Source of the DNA: a virus
Virus record (IMG/VR): IMGVR_UViG_3300045999_012868
Location: 1-38,188 of that record
DNA: 38,188 nucleotides
Strand: one strand, 5' to 3'
Shown here: piece after piece, positions 23,069-32,327 of the stretch
Layout of the letters: each line of letters starts with the position of its first letter
How positions within the stretch are numbered: the first letter of the stretch is position 1
Notes under the pieces: model-generated
Database searches by the model: none
The model's input: only the letters and a program-made list of their open reading frames with translations
Told to the model about the DNA's origin: nothing
Program-made: the position numbers and the translations under genes

Positions 23069-25768
23069 TTATGGGGTTGTGTCCACCGTAGTTGTAGATG
23101 AGTAAGCAGAGATTTTGGTGCTATTGAAAGCATACAGTCTAGCGTAATATACAGTCGTTCCACTCAATCCGAAGATTAAGAATTTGTTATCAGCAGACCT
23201 TGTAACACTCAGCTCCTCAAGAATTGTAAAGGTATTTGCTCTACTAATCTCAAGCGTGTAGTCAGTTGCGTTAACTACTTGCGAAAAAGTTAGTTCGACT
23301 TGTGACTCATCAAGTATATTGATATTAGTAATGCTTGGCGCTGAAGAGATAGTAAGCTCAGTATATGGTTCAATGGGTGTATTGATTGTAAGGGTAGTTG
23401 AAGGGTCAGTACTGCGGTCATCTCCGTTATACCCGTAAGCACGTAGGTAATATGTGCGATTAGGCTTAAGCAGAAGCTCAATATTATTAGCTTCGCTTTC
23501 AAAATAAGTATTGTCAAGCGTAAATGCACTATCTCGCGCCAAATTGAGTAAATATTTAGAGTAGCCAGTCAGCGTTACATTTGCTCGGTCAAAATCAGCA
23601 CTTCCACTAAGAGTTACTGTAGGAACCGTAAGAGATGCAATACTAGGTTCTTCTGTATCACTAAACAAGTTAGTTCTAAATAAGTACGGGATAGAAATGT
23701 TCGAGCTTGAGTCATATACAATTACCTGATATTGTGTGTCGGCAGAAAGAGATTCAAATGTGTAGCTGCTAACGTCGCCCACATTTTTAGGGAACGTGAA
23801 ACCACTTACAGGCACATAGTTGCCAGTATCCAGCACTTTTAGTTGAACGCTGTATGAAGTAGCTCCAGCACTACGTTTCCAGTAGGCAGAAAAGGAAGTC
23901 TTTCCGATAACGCCCTTATAAACCGCCAAAGCTGAGGTACTGACTGTGTTGGAGTAAATACCTCCCTCAAAGTTGCCGCGAATATAGTAATTGGTACTGG
24001 AGTCGAGTAAATTCTCTATATTGAAGCTGCCATTGTTCTCTACGCTTCTGGGATACCCTTTTAGCAAGAACTTGAAATCAGAATCAGTGCTAACTTCAAG
24101 ATTGTCGAGGCTATATGTCCAAGTGAGCAGATTTTTAGCTAGTTGCAAAATTGGTGCAGCAGCTTTTGTTGAGAAAGTTTGTACAGCAATCGTTTTTGTG
24201 TCGCCAGATGCTGTTTTTCCAGTAATTGTGTAACTGTAGTTGCTACTTGGCTCTAAGAATAAGTCAATAGTATGCGTATTGGTGTTTCCAAGACTTTTAT
24301 TACGGTAGAAGTTGACTCCTAGGTAAGCATTTGACTCTGTTTTCCAAACCGATAGAAGATAATCGGTGTAGCTGCCATTTAAAGTCCAGCCAATGACAGC
24401 CGAAGTATCTGTAATACTAGTTGTAGTGACTCCAGTTATGCTTGTAAGGGCTGCTGAGGTCGTTGTAGTGACAGAGTTGGAGTAATCTGAGGACTGACTA
24501 GAATTGAGCGCTCTAATACGTGAATAATATACTGTTGCAGGGCTAATACCCTCATTTAGCAGCAAAGACCCGACATTCCCAACAATAGTCGAATAAGCAA
24601 TCGAGGCAAAAACCGAAGAAGTGCTTAGCTCGAACAAATACCTAGTTGCATAGCTCCGTAGAACCCACTGAAACAAGATGCTACGCGAAGTGATGGTAGT
24701 TGGAGTAAGCAGTTGTGGTGGATTTAATGAAGTATTTAGGGAAAGCGTTGTGACGACTTGTGTGGCTGAATACGTAGTAGTTTGCCAAACAGAGATTGCC
24801 CGTACTCGAACATAGTAGATTGTTGCAGCCGTTAGACCCACAAAGCTGACTGAAGTGTTCTTGGTTGCTACAGTTTGAGCAATGACACTAAAATCCGACG
24901 TAGTTGAAATTTGAGCGCTATAACTATCCGCCAAATCCACTGCGTTCCAAGAGGCAGAAAAAGAAGTCAGGTAAATATCTGTTATGTTGCTGATTGTCGG
25001 TGTTGCGAGATTCTGAAATTGCTCATCATAAGTTTCTACATCTCGAAGTGTCGTAAAAGTCACTACATCGCTGCTAGCCGAGGTAGTTGTGCCATCCGAA
25101 GCCCTTACACGATAGTAATATTGATTTTCAGCCGTAAGTGACCCTACATCTCGAAAACTGACATCTCCTGCATTGACATTATTAAGGATTAATGAAGTGA
25201 AGCCAATGTTTGTTGATAAATCTACAAAATAAGTGGTCGCACCAAGTACTTTGCCCCAGTTAAGTCGAGCCGCAATAGCTGTGAGATTGGTTGTTCCTAG
25301 AGCATCGGGAATGGGAAAATCTGTTGTAGTCGAGAGCGAAGCAGAAGTCCACGCAGACAATCCAGTTGCATTTGAGAAGCGCAAACGGTAGTAGTAGAGC
25401 GTATTTGCCGCCAAACCACCTATAGTGAGTGCCAAAGTTTCTTTTTCTGTCTCCTTAATGTTTTGCGTTAGTAAGAACGTCAAATTAGAGTAAAGTGGGG
25501 CGCTAAAATCGGAATTTACTGATACGTCAAGTTTTAGCTCTTTTATGTAATCGCTTGGTGCAGCTTTTTGTAATTCTACCCTGATAGAGCTGCTATTCTT
25601 TTCTGCCTTCATTATTACAGGTTGAGATGGAGAAGGAGGTGCAATTCCAATGCCAATTGATGAAGCAGGAGTAGTTACTGAAACTATATTTGAGTATGCA
25701 GATTCGCCGTCAAGATTGACAGCCTTAGTTCGGTAATAATATGTTGTAGATGGTTTAATTAATGGCAT
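23069..25768 (-). CDS. Fibronectin type III array protein (899 aa)
   Basis: The frame is open from 25810; the ATG at 25768 is chosen because it follows the upstream stop by 5 bases. It has about nine FN3-like repeats, each with a W or L in strand B, a YYxRxRA strand (YYYRLRF, YYVRVRAIS, YYARLYAF) and T/S-rich linkers. The protein begins inside an FN3 unit (MPLIKPSTTYYYRTKAV), lacking its first strands. No signal peptide. This probably forms a long fibre shaft or surface-binding arm. It lies in an operon after the 561-aa fibre gene and before the kinase-like gene (all minus). Confidence 0.8.
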   Translation of the reverse strand: MPLIKPSTTYYYRTKAVNLDGESAYSNIVSVTTPASSIGIGIAPPSPSQPVIMKAEKNSSSIRVELQKAAPSDYIKELKLDVSVNSDFSAPLYSNLTFLLTQNIKETEKETLALTIGGLAANTLYYYRLRFSNATGLSAWTSASLSTTTDFPIPDALGTTNLTAIAARLNWGKVLGATTYFVDLSTNIGFTSLILNNVNAGDVSFRDVGSLTAENQYYYRVRASDGTTTSASSDVVTFTTLRDVETYDEQFQNLATPTISNITDIYLTSFSASWNAVDLADSYSAQISTTSDFSVIAQTVATKNTSVSFVGLTAATIYYVRVRAISVWQTTTYSATQVVTTLSLNTSLNPPQLLTPTTITSRSILFQWVLRSYATRYLFELSTSSVFASIAYSTIVGNVGSLLLNEGISPATVYYSRIRALNSSQSSDYSNSVTTTTSAALTSITGVTTTSITDTSAVIGWTLNGSYTDYLLSVWKTESNAYLGVNFYRNKSLGNTNTHTIDLFLEPSSNYSYTITGKTASGDTKTIAVQTFSTKAAAPILQLAKNLLTWTYSLDNLEVSTDSDFKFLLKGYPRSVENNGSFNIENLLDSSTNYYIRGNFEGGIYSNTVSTSALAVYKGVIGKTSFSAYWKRSAGATSYSVQLKVLDTGNYVPVSGFTFPKNVGDVSSYTFESLSADTQYQVIVYDSSSNISIPYLFRTNLFSDTEEPSIASLTVPTVTLSGSADFDRANVTLTGYSKYLLNLARDSAFTLDNTYFESEANNIELLLKPNRTYYLRAYGYNGDDRSTDPSTTLTINTPIEPYTELTISSAPSITNINILDESQVELTFSQVVNATDYTLEISRANTFTILEELSVTRSADNKFLIFGLSGTTVYYARLYAFNSTKISAYSSTTTVDTTP

Positions 25769-25773
25769 ATTTT

Positions 25774-27459
25774 TTAAGTTGCTGTAACTTCTCCAGTACC
25801 ATTTAACCAATTATTAATAGTCCTAGCTCTTTTACCAGTTACCCATAAATTAAAGCTAATATAAATAAACTCGCAAGTGGAGTAAGGGTTAAGTATAATT
25901 CCAGAACTTAACCCAGAAGTAGTTAAAGTAGATAAATTTAACACTTGTTGACTAGAATTTCCATGATTAATTCTAGTATTAAAATTTCCAGAAGAGACTT
26001 CTATTCTATCACCTAAAGACGGCTTAGCAGGGAATGTGTGTACGCAACCAGATAAGACTGTTACATAATTAGTATTCGATATTAAAGTAGTATTACTATT
26101 TAAAACCTTAGTGGTTGTAAGAGGTTCTTCCCAAACAGTATTTATTAGTTCCGTACTACCTGCCCTTGGTGCGGAAGTTTTATAGGGATGACCCGAAGGA
26201 AGTAAGGACTCAAGACCCCAACGCCACATGATACATCCCCAAATCTTGTCTATATTTGTGGGATTTACAGAACTAGGGTTAATAATTGCAACTTCACAAA
26301 TTTTAATTCCTGCGGTGCTATAGTCACTAAATGCTGTCGCATCAACACATAAATAAGTACCCCAGTTACCAGAAGATTCGGAAATATTACGAGAATAAGT
26401 AGAACTAGCGTCAATTTGAATACCTCCTGTAGAACTTGAGTAATAAAGCATTACACCAAATTTACGCCTACCTGTAGTTGGTGCGACAATGTATGCTGGT
26501 GCAGTTCCATTTACATAAGCTGGGCGAAATTGGTAAGGATTTTCAAACCCTAAATAGAAATTGCCTATAAATGGTAAATAGCCTTGAGTCCCTGAGTATG
26601 TGGGGCAATCAGTAGTATCGATAATTGCAAAAACTAATTGTCCATCATTACGTGGGATAGTAGGAAGACTGAAAAAATCATTAATATCTGCCATGAATGC
26701 ACATGGTAAACCGTTAAAACCTGTAGCTTGATAAGTTGGTCTATTAGAGCCTGTTTGAGTTGCATTACGTCCATTCCCTGACTTATCAGCTATAGAATCA
26801 ATTACTCCACCAGATATGGCTAAAGTTGCTGAATCTTGAAAATTAATCCAAAAATCTGTAGTTATTTCATCTAAATCCCATAACGAAGTTGCATATTGAG
26901 TAAGATGCTTTTTTGTAAATGATAAATTTGGAGGTAAAGCTAGAGGTATACCAGAAGCTCCACCATATATAATTTCACCATACTCAGTCATCGGATTAGC
27001 AAGCGCGTCTCCACTCGTTGCCGATGTTACTCTTCCTTTACTATCTACAGTTACAGTTGCATTTGTATAACTTCCTGCTATCACACCTGAGTCTGTAAGT
27101 TCAGTTTCGTCAATACTTCCAGCAATTACAGAAAAAGTAAGTGTATTGGCTGCATCATTGTAACTAGCGCTAATTGTCGAGCTATTTTGTACCAGCGCTG
27201 CCACTCGGTCGTCTACCGACTCGTTGAAATTAAGTACATCGGTTGCAGTTACATCGGCTTTAAGTTTTAGCCATCGCCCTGTGCCTGAAGCTGGTAATAA
27301 TATTGATACATCATCAGCAGTAGCTGTAGAGGTTGGATTATAGCTGAACCAAGCATTTACTGACCTACACAGCCGTGCATAGCCATTCAGAAGCAAAGCT
27401 GTTGGAAGAGCCTTGATTGCCGAAACGTCAGAAATTGAATAGCCTATTTTAATTGCCAT
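25774..27459 (-). CDS. LamG-type tail fibre (561 aa)
   Basis: ATG at 27459. The N-terminal 70 residues (VSAIKALPT, NAWFSYNPTSTATADDVSI, GTGRWLKL) form the same short fibre module seen near residue 340 of the 536-aa protein. Residues 70-155 carry a fibre-attachment style repeat (VTVDSKGRVTSA). Residues about 195-420 are a LamG sandwich (IDSIADKSGNGRNATQTG; GLPCAF; CEVAIINPSS). The last 130 residues contain strands seen in fibre tips (IYISFNLWVTGKRARTI). Codon use changes near 27000, the start of the LamG part. It diverges from the gene at 27500 over a 40-base spacer with TATACT on the minus strand. Confidence 0.8.
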   Translation of the reverse strand: MAIKIGYSISDVSAIKALPTALLLNGYARLCRSVNAWFSYNPTSTATADDVSILLPASGTGRWLKLKADVTATDVLNFNESVDDRVAALVQNSSTISASYNDAANTLTFSVIAGSIDETELTDSGVIAGSYTNATVTVDSKGRVTSATSGDALANPMTEYGEIIYGGASGIPLALPPNLSFTKKHLTQYATSLWDLDEITTDFWINFQDSATLAISGGVIDSIADKSGNGRNATQTGSNRPTYQATGFNGLPCAFMADINDFFSLPTIPRNDGQLVFAIIDTTDCPTYSGTQGYLPFIGNFYLGFENPYQFRPAYVNGTAPAYIVAPTTGRRKFGVMLYYSSSTGGIQIDASSTYSRNISESSGNWGTYLCVDATAFSDYSTAGIKICEVAIINPSSVNPTNIDKIWGCIMWRWGLESLLPSGHPYKTSAPRAGSTELINTVWEEPLTTTKVLNSNTTLISNTNYVTVLSGCVHTFPAKPSLGDRIEVSSGNFNTRINHGNSSQQVLNLSTLTTSGLSSGIILNPYSTCEFIYISFNLWVTGKRARTINNWLNGTGEVTAT

Positions 27460-27499
27460 GATAATATTGTAGTATATAAATTAAAAAAGTGATAGGCGA

Positions 27500-28231
27500 A
27501 TGGCGCTTACAGATAAATTACAAGCAGAAAAAGCTGGTCTGGAGTCTTATTTAGATTCTGTGCGTGGCTCTAAGCTTGAGCAAAATCAAATAAATAGACT
27601 TCTCACAATCAACGGACTATTAGGTATTGGTGCTGATGGTGAGAGTTCCTCGGATATAACTTCAAATAGTTCAATTCAGTATGGGGCTGGAGTTGTAGAT
27701 GCAAAAACCCAACGAATAGTAATTGCAAGTAATGGTAATTCTGTAGTATTTGCAAGTCCACAAGCTGTAACTCAATCAGGTTCTTGGGATGTAACCAATA
27801 TTAGCGGTACGGTTTCTCTGCCAACAGGCGCTAGTACAAGTGCTTTACAAACTACTGGAAACACAGCCCTATCTAGTATTGATATTAAAACGATACCTGC
27901 TTTCACCAATTCTCCTGTAAACCTCGGTGTAGTTAACCAAGCGGTATTAAAGGCTGGTGCAGGTGTAGTTTATAAGCTGTATTGCTATAACAAAAGTACA
28001 TCTGTAAGATTTTTTCAAATCCACAATAAAGCAGCAGCCCCCGTTAATAATGATGTGCCGATTGAGTCATTCCCAATTGCTCCAAATAATGCCTTGATAC
28101 TTGACTCTACTTTTTGGGGTGCATCTGGAAGGGTTTGCAGTGTAGGTGTATCATGGGCTTTTAGCAGCACTGAAGCGACGCTAACCCTAGCTACAGCTGC
28201 TGACCAAACTAGCTCTGTGGGGTATTTGTAA
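27500..28231 (+). CDS. Virion/fibre-associated protein (243 aa)
   Basis: The N-terminus is a short coiled helix (DKLQAEKAGLESYLDSVRGS). Then comes the phage structural pattern TQRIVIASNG and GTVSLPTGASTSALQTTGN, seen in many phage virion proteins. The C-terminal 100 residues form a jelly-roll-like sandwich (YKLYCYNKSTSVRFFQIHN). The stop overlaps the next ATG (TAATG), so it is coupled to the 304-aa fibre protein. A fibre base or connector is plausible. Confidence 0.65.
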   Translation: MALTDKLQAEKAGLESYLDSVRGSKLEQNQINRLLTINGLLGIGADGESSSDITSNSSIQYGAGVVDAKTQRIVIASNGNSVVFASPQAVTQSGSWDVTNISGTVSLPTGASTSALQTTGNTALSSIDIKTIPAFTNSPVNLGVVNQAVLKAGAGVVYKLYCYNKSTSVRFFQIHNKAAAPVNNDVPIESFPIAPNNALILDSTFWGASGRVCSVGVSWAFSSTEATLTLATAADQTSSVGYL

Positions 28232-29145
28232 TGAGTGGAATTATTTTTGGTGGAACCGTTACACCTTCTCGACTAAGCCCCAATCTATTTAAGAACCCTA
28301 ACTTCGCAGTAATTCAAGGCACTGCATCAGGCACTTTAGCTAATTCCACAGCGCTGCCTACAGCATCTTTGGGCTATCAAGGCGAAACAGAATGGTGTGT
28401 TGCGGCTAGTGGTGGTACTCCCGCCTATGCTTTTAGCTCAGCAAATGAATCTGTGACCTTTACAGGAGCCGCTTCTACTACAGCAATTTATTTGCTACAA
28501 AGGCTTGAAAGTAGAGATACTAATAGAATTAAAAGCAAAACAGTAACTTTCTCTTGTGAGATTTCTAACTCACTTCTCACATCAGTAATTTGGGAAGTGT
28601 TTAGACCAACAACCAGTAATGATACTCATGGTACTATTGCAACACCAACACAGACATTGATTGCTAGCGGTACTTTCACTGTAAGTAGCACACTTACTAG
28701 ATACAGTGCTACTTTTACACTGCCTGATTTAGTTTCTAGAGGTTTAGAGGTTCGGCTTCGTGTAGGAGCGCAAACCTCTGGAACTTGGGTGGTGTCGCGA
28801 CTGCAATTAGAGGAAGGAAGCCTAGCGACTAACTTCAATTGTGGTGATTATTCAGAGGAATTACAAAAGTGCTTGCGATATTTTTGGGCGCTTACATCTT
28901 CTGTAGCGATGGAGGGGAGTTCTGGGGGGGTTGGCAGTAGGCTATTAATATCCTTGTCATGCCTGACGACTTTGTTTGCGAATCCTGTTCAAAATATTTC
29001 TACCACAGGACTGATTAATGCATCGTCGCTGACTTTGAGTACTTCTACACAGGTTATTACGCTGATATTGACATCTTCCGTACCTGCGCCGAATGGATTT
29101 GCTGGCACTTTGTCTTCCGCCCTTTTATCCGCTCACATCCCCTAA
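28231..29145 (+). CDS. Tail fibre/receptor-binding protein (304 aa)
   Basis: Residues 20-205 fit the fibre module that starts NLFKNPNFAVIQG, runs through strand pairs (LQRLESRDTNRIKSKTVTFS) and ends LQLEEGSLATNFNC. Next comes YSEELQKCLRYFW, a mark shared by many phage and prophage fibre proteins. The last 80 residues are S/T/L-rich and probably form the variable tip. It is coupled to the 243-aa gene upstream and followed by an assembly-like gene. Confidence 0.75.
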   Translation: MSGIIFGGTVTPSRLSPNLFKNPNFAVIQGTASGTLANSTALPTASLGYQGETEWCVAASGGTPAYAFSSANESVTFTGAASTTAIYLLQRLESRDTNRIKSKTVTFSCEISNSLLTSVIWEVFRPTTSNDTHGTIATPTQTLIASGTFTVSSTLTRYSATFTLPDLVSRGLEVRLRVGAQTSGTWVVSRLQLEEGSLATNFNCGDYSEELQKCLRYFWALTSSVAMEGSSGGVGSRLLISLSCLTTLFANPVQNISTTGLINASSLTLSTSTQVITLILTSSVPAPNGFAGTLSSALLSAHIP

Positions 29146-29149
29146 AAAT

Positions 29150-29521
29150 ATGTCCTACAAACTAACTCAAGACCCTAATCAAATCATCCGCCTATCCGAT
29201 GGCGCGGTAATCCCTAATGCTCCTAATGGTGACTGGCAAATATACCAGAATTGGCTAGTTGAAGGTAATACGCCCGAACCCGCAGACCCTTTGCCTGTAG
29301 TTGTACGAGAGACTGATGCAAGACGATTAAGATTGGCTTTATTACAACTAGGGCATTTACCGACAGTTACCACCGCAGTTTCCAGCCTTGGCGAAGCGGC
29401 TGAAATTGATTGGGAATATGCTACAAGTATCAAAGAAGATTATCCTCTTGTTTTAGCTTTGGCAACTAATTTGGGACTAGATACTAAAGAAATATTTGAT
29501 TTAGCAAGTTCATTTAATTAA
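29150..29521 (+). CDS. Fibre assembly-like protein (123 aa)
   Basis: The frame is open from 29093, but MSYKLTQDPNQIIRL at 29150 is chosen: it follows the fibre stop by 4 bases and gives the family-like start. The pattern RLSDGAVIPNAPNGDWQIY then NWLVEGNTPEPAD matches the N-terminal part of small phage fibre-assembly or fibre-chaperone proteins (DGA.IP..N.D...Y..W...GN.P.PAD). The rest is helical (EIDWEYATSIKEDYPL). Its place directly after a fibre gene supports the call. Confidence 0.7.
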   Translation: MSYKLTQDPNQIIRLSDGAVIPNAPNGDWQIYQNWLVEGNTPEPADPLPVVVRETDARRLRLALLQLGHLPTVTTAVSSLGEAAEIDWEYATSIKEDYPLVLALATNLGLDTKEIFDLASSFN

Positions 29522-29539
29522 AATACAGTACGAACAATT

Positions 29540-30358
29540 ATGAGAATTTCAACATACGCATTAGCAACAAATCCTAAATACGCTAATTTTAATCCTTTTA
29601 ATTGGCAAGGTTTAGCAGGTCAACTTGGTACTAAAGCTAGTAAAGCGCTTTCAACACCTGTTGGAGCAGCAAAACTTGGTGCTGGTATCGGCGCAGGAAT
29701 CGGTGCAATCAACTATCTTGGTAGCGATGACAAATCGATTGGTAATCTTGCTGGTCAAGTCGGTGGTGGTGCTGCTTTAGGTGGTGCTGCGGGTTATGGC
29801 GGTTCTAGACTAAAGAATGCTTGGCAAGCACGTAAAACAGCGCAAGTTGGTAATCAGCAATTACTAGCTCCAGCAGCTTCTACAATGCCTCAACCTCAAA
29901 CTCCAATACAAACAAGTAATGGTCAGCCTATTCAGACAGCTCCACCTAAACAGCAAGCTCAGTTACCTGCGGCTCAGCCAGTTCAAAGACCCCAACCTAT
30001 TCAAAATGGTGTAATAACAACACCTGTCCCTGCAAGTCAGCAAACTATTGATGTTAATTCCTCTGCAATTGTACCTAGTACTGGATATCAACCACCTAAG
30101 TCAATGCCTACAAAGAATGCTGACGGTGTTTACGATTTAGCTAATCCGACTACTAAAGGCGTGGGTACAGAGCAAAGTATGCCTCTTTCTCAGCAAAAAA
30201 GATTAGACCAACGCAGAAAAAAATACTCTGCTGGTGGCTTTAGGAGTGGCAATATGAAACCAGAACTAGCCGTTGATGCTGATGGTAAGGCTTTTAACCG
30301 CAATATTTCTCCTTTTGCTAACTTCAAAGTGCGACGTTACAAGGGTTTCGTATACTAG
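29540..30358 (+). CDS. Glycine-zipper protein with tags at both ends (272 aa)
   Basis: Contains KYANFNPFNW near the N-terminus and SPFANF near the C-terminus (before KVRRYKGFVY). Residues about 45-95 are G/A-rich helices (AAKLGAGIGAGIGAINYLG; GQVGGGAALGGAAGYGG) then RLKNAWQARK, the layout of the 116-aa protein at 5538. Residues about 110-190 are a Q/P-rich linker (PQPQTPIQTSNGQPIQTA). The C-terminal part is basic (LDQRRKKYSAGGFR). It has a small single-gene appearance. A packaged internal or membrane-penetrating ejection protein is inferred. Confidence 0.65.
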   Translation: MRISTYALATNPKYANFNPFNWQGLAGQLGTKASKALSTPVGAAKLGAGIGAGIGAINYLGSDDKSIGNLAGQVGGGAALGGAAGYGGSRLKNAWQARKTAQVGNQQLLAPAASTMPQPQTPIQTSNGQPIQTAPPKQQAQLPAAQPVQRPQPIQNGVITTPVPASQQTIDVNSSAIVPSTGYQPPKSMPTKNADGVYDLANPTTKGVGTEQSMPLSQQKRLDQRRKKYSAGGFRSGNMKPELAVDADGKAFNRNISPFANFKVRRYKGFVY

Positions 30359-30361
30359 GGA

Positions 30362-31267
30362 TTAACCAAGATTATTCCAAAGATTTTCAGATAGATTGTT
30401 CCACTGCGAGTCCCCTAAATTATCCCAGACATAAGTTGCAAGCACAATTAAATTACTATTGAAACCTAAAGCGCTATTTGCCTCTAGGTTTTTTATTTTT
30501 AGAGGCAGATTATACATGATTCGTGGTGTAGAAAAGAATGTGGTTGCTACCTTTAGTTTGCTCTCAGTTGTCAGTAGCAATTTGTCAAATTTTAGTTCTG
30601 ATTGCGGAATATAGTCAGATATCCGTCTCCCAAGCTCTAAAAGATGTGTATTATCAATAGCTGGGACAAAAAGCAAGAAACTAAGCAGCTCACCGCCAAA
30701 TCCTTCGCCCAAAACAAATGAGGACAAGTTTGGCAACATATATCCCGCATCAAGTTTGGCATTTTGTCGGAAATCAGCTAAATTTATCGAGGTATTGGTC
30801 ACTCCAGTAACAACATCATGTGAAAGTAGACAGACTTGAGTAGTTTCAAGGTCGCCAAGAGTTAATTCTCGGTCAGCAACGTTGAGTCGTGAGTAGTTTT
30901 GGGCAAAGTTTGTAGCAGTATAGTCAATTTCAAGTAGTTTTGGTAGATTTGGGTTAGTTTTACCAACTTTTAGAAGCGAGTTGTTGGAATTTTTCGATAC
31001 GACAAGTAAAGAGTAGCTAGAAGCTCCAGTAATGATGCCTGAGACGCGAGGAGATAGTTTCTGGGTAGATGTGAAAGTCATTCCAAAATCTCCCCTTACT
31101 GGAAAATTAAGTACGCCTACAGATAAAAAATCATAAGCTATATCTCCAGTGAGATTCGATTGTGTGAGTGTATCCCCAGTAACAGATGTATAACTTGCAT
31201 TTGTGAAATCAAGATAAGTTTTTATAGGTAAATTATTATCTGCTATATAATCTAAAGATAGTGTCAT
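30362..31267 (-). CDS. LamG-like virion protein (301 aa)
   Basis: ATG at 31267 overlaps the stop of the upstream GIY-YIG gene (TAATG). One sandwich spans residues about 15-230, starting KTYLDFTNASYTS and ending in ELLSFLLFVPAIDN then LELGRRISDYI, the closing strand and helix seen in phage LamG modules. The last 70 residues carry WDNLGDSQWNNL repeats. It is probably a receptor-binding or decoration protein. It converges on the gene at 29540 with three bases between. Confidence 0.65.
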   Translation of the reverse strand: MTLSLDYIADNNLPIKTYLDFTNASYTSVTGDTLTQSNLTGDIAYDFLSVGVLNFPVRGDFGMTFTSTQKLSPRVSGIITGASSYSLLVVSKNSNNSLLKVGKTNPNLPKLLEIDYTATNFAQNYSRLNVADRELTLGDLETTQVCLLSHDVVTGVTNTSINLADFRQNAKLDAGYMLPNLSSFVLGEGFGGELLSFLLFVPAIDNTHLLELGRRISDYIPQSELKFDKLLLTTESKLKVATTFFSTPRIMYNLPLKIKNLEANSALGFNSNLIVLATYVWDNLGDSQWNNLSENLWNNLG

Positions 31268-32316
31268 TATTTGTATTTTGGGTATAGTTTTTTAAATTCT
31301 TCTACTTTCTGTTTAGCTTCTTCTTCTGTTTCGCAATTAAAATACTTTGCAGATTTATCATTTATAGGATAATCAACTGTATATTTTCCAGTCCTTTTTA
31401 TATAGGTATAATATTTTGGTTCTGGTTTCTTATTGGCGGAGGCAATAAGATTTTCTTTAGTTAAGGTTCTCAAATACTCTACTTTTTCTTTAGCTTTTTC
31501 TTCTTCTATATAAGAACCAAAAGTTAATCTTGCATTATCCACATCAAAAGCCACAACAAATTTTTTATTTCTTTTATCAAAATGATAATTCTTGTTTTTA
31601 ATTTTGGTTTTTATTTCTTTATCTTTTCTAATTTGTTCAGCAATACTTAAAAGTTGTTCTTTGGGTAAAGTTCTTAAATACTGAACCTCTTCTATAGCTT
31701 GCTCTTCAGTATAGAAACTATTAAAAAATAAACACTTAGCCCCTACTTGTATCCTTACTGAATACATACCTAGTTTATTATCATAATAGTAATTTTTTGG
31801 TTGATATTTAGCTCTCTCTAGTAAAAGTTCCTCTCTAGTTAAACTTTTTAGATAAGAAACCCTATTAATTGCATCTATTTCTTCTGCATATCTGCCAAAG
31901 TAATGCATATCTTTATCTAAAGTATATTTGACAATATAAACCTTCTCTTTTTTATTATAAATGTAGTACTTAGAGTCTTTTATTCTATTTTTAGCTGGAC
32001 AAACTCCTACAGTAGCAATATTAAATTCAGGTTTTAATAAGTCTACATAATACTTTTCTTTTTTTAATAGAAATTCGATATATTCGTCTGTACAACCATT
32101 TTCACTGTCTTCTATTAATTCTAAGATAGAAAATTGTAAATCTTCTAAGCCGTATTTTTCTGAATGGTGTTGTAAATGTTTATTGCCATGTTTTTTAGTT
32201 CGTAAAGCCCAAAGATGATGTGACCATCTTCTGCCGACATTTATACTGCTACCAATATAGATTTTTTGGGTAATTTTGCTAGTTATCTTATAAATTGCAG
32301 TTACTTTTTTACGCAT
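31267..32316 (-). CDS. GIY-YIG endonuclease with four AP2-like repeats (349 aa)
   Basis: Residues 1-105 are the nuclease: AIYKIT and IYIGSS, then GRRWSHH with the catalytic arginine, and KKEKYYVDLLKPEFNI with the metal-binding glutamate. Residues about 116-165, 174-223, 242-291 and 300-346 are four similar repeats of about 50 residues (YYY.....Y.V......FG.Y..EE.A...V.YLR.L), matching AP2-type DNA-binding units of homing enzymes. The gene is much more AT-rich than its neighbours, which suggests a recent arrival. No RHH partner is seen at this locus. Its stop overlaps the 301-aa gene. Confidence 0.85.
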   Translation of the reverse strand: MRKKVTAIYKITSKITQKIYIGSSINVGRRWSHHLWALRTKKHGNKHLQHHSEKYGLEDLQFSILELIEDSENGCTDEYIEFLLKKEKYYVDLLKPEFNIATVGVCPAKNRIKDSKYYIYNKKEKVYIVKYTLDKDMHYFGRYAEEIDAINRVSYLKSLTREELLLERAKYQPKNYYYDNKLGMYSVRIQVGAKCLFFNSFYTEEQAIEEVQYLRTLPKEQLLSIAEQIRKDKEIKTKIKNKNYHFDKRNKKFVVAFDVDNARLTFGSYIEEEKAKEKVEYLRTLTKENLIASANKKPEPKYYTYIKRTGKYTVDYPINDKSAKYFNCETEEEAKQKVEEFKKLYPKYK

Positions 32317-32327
32317 ACACTTTTATT

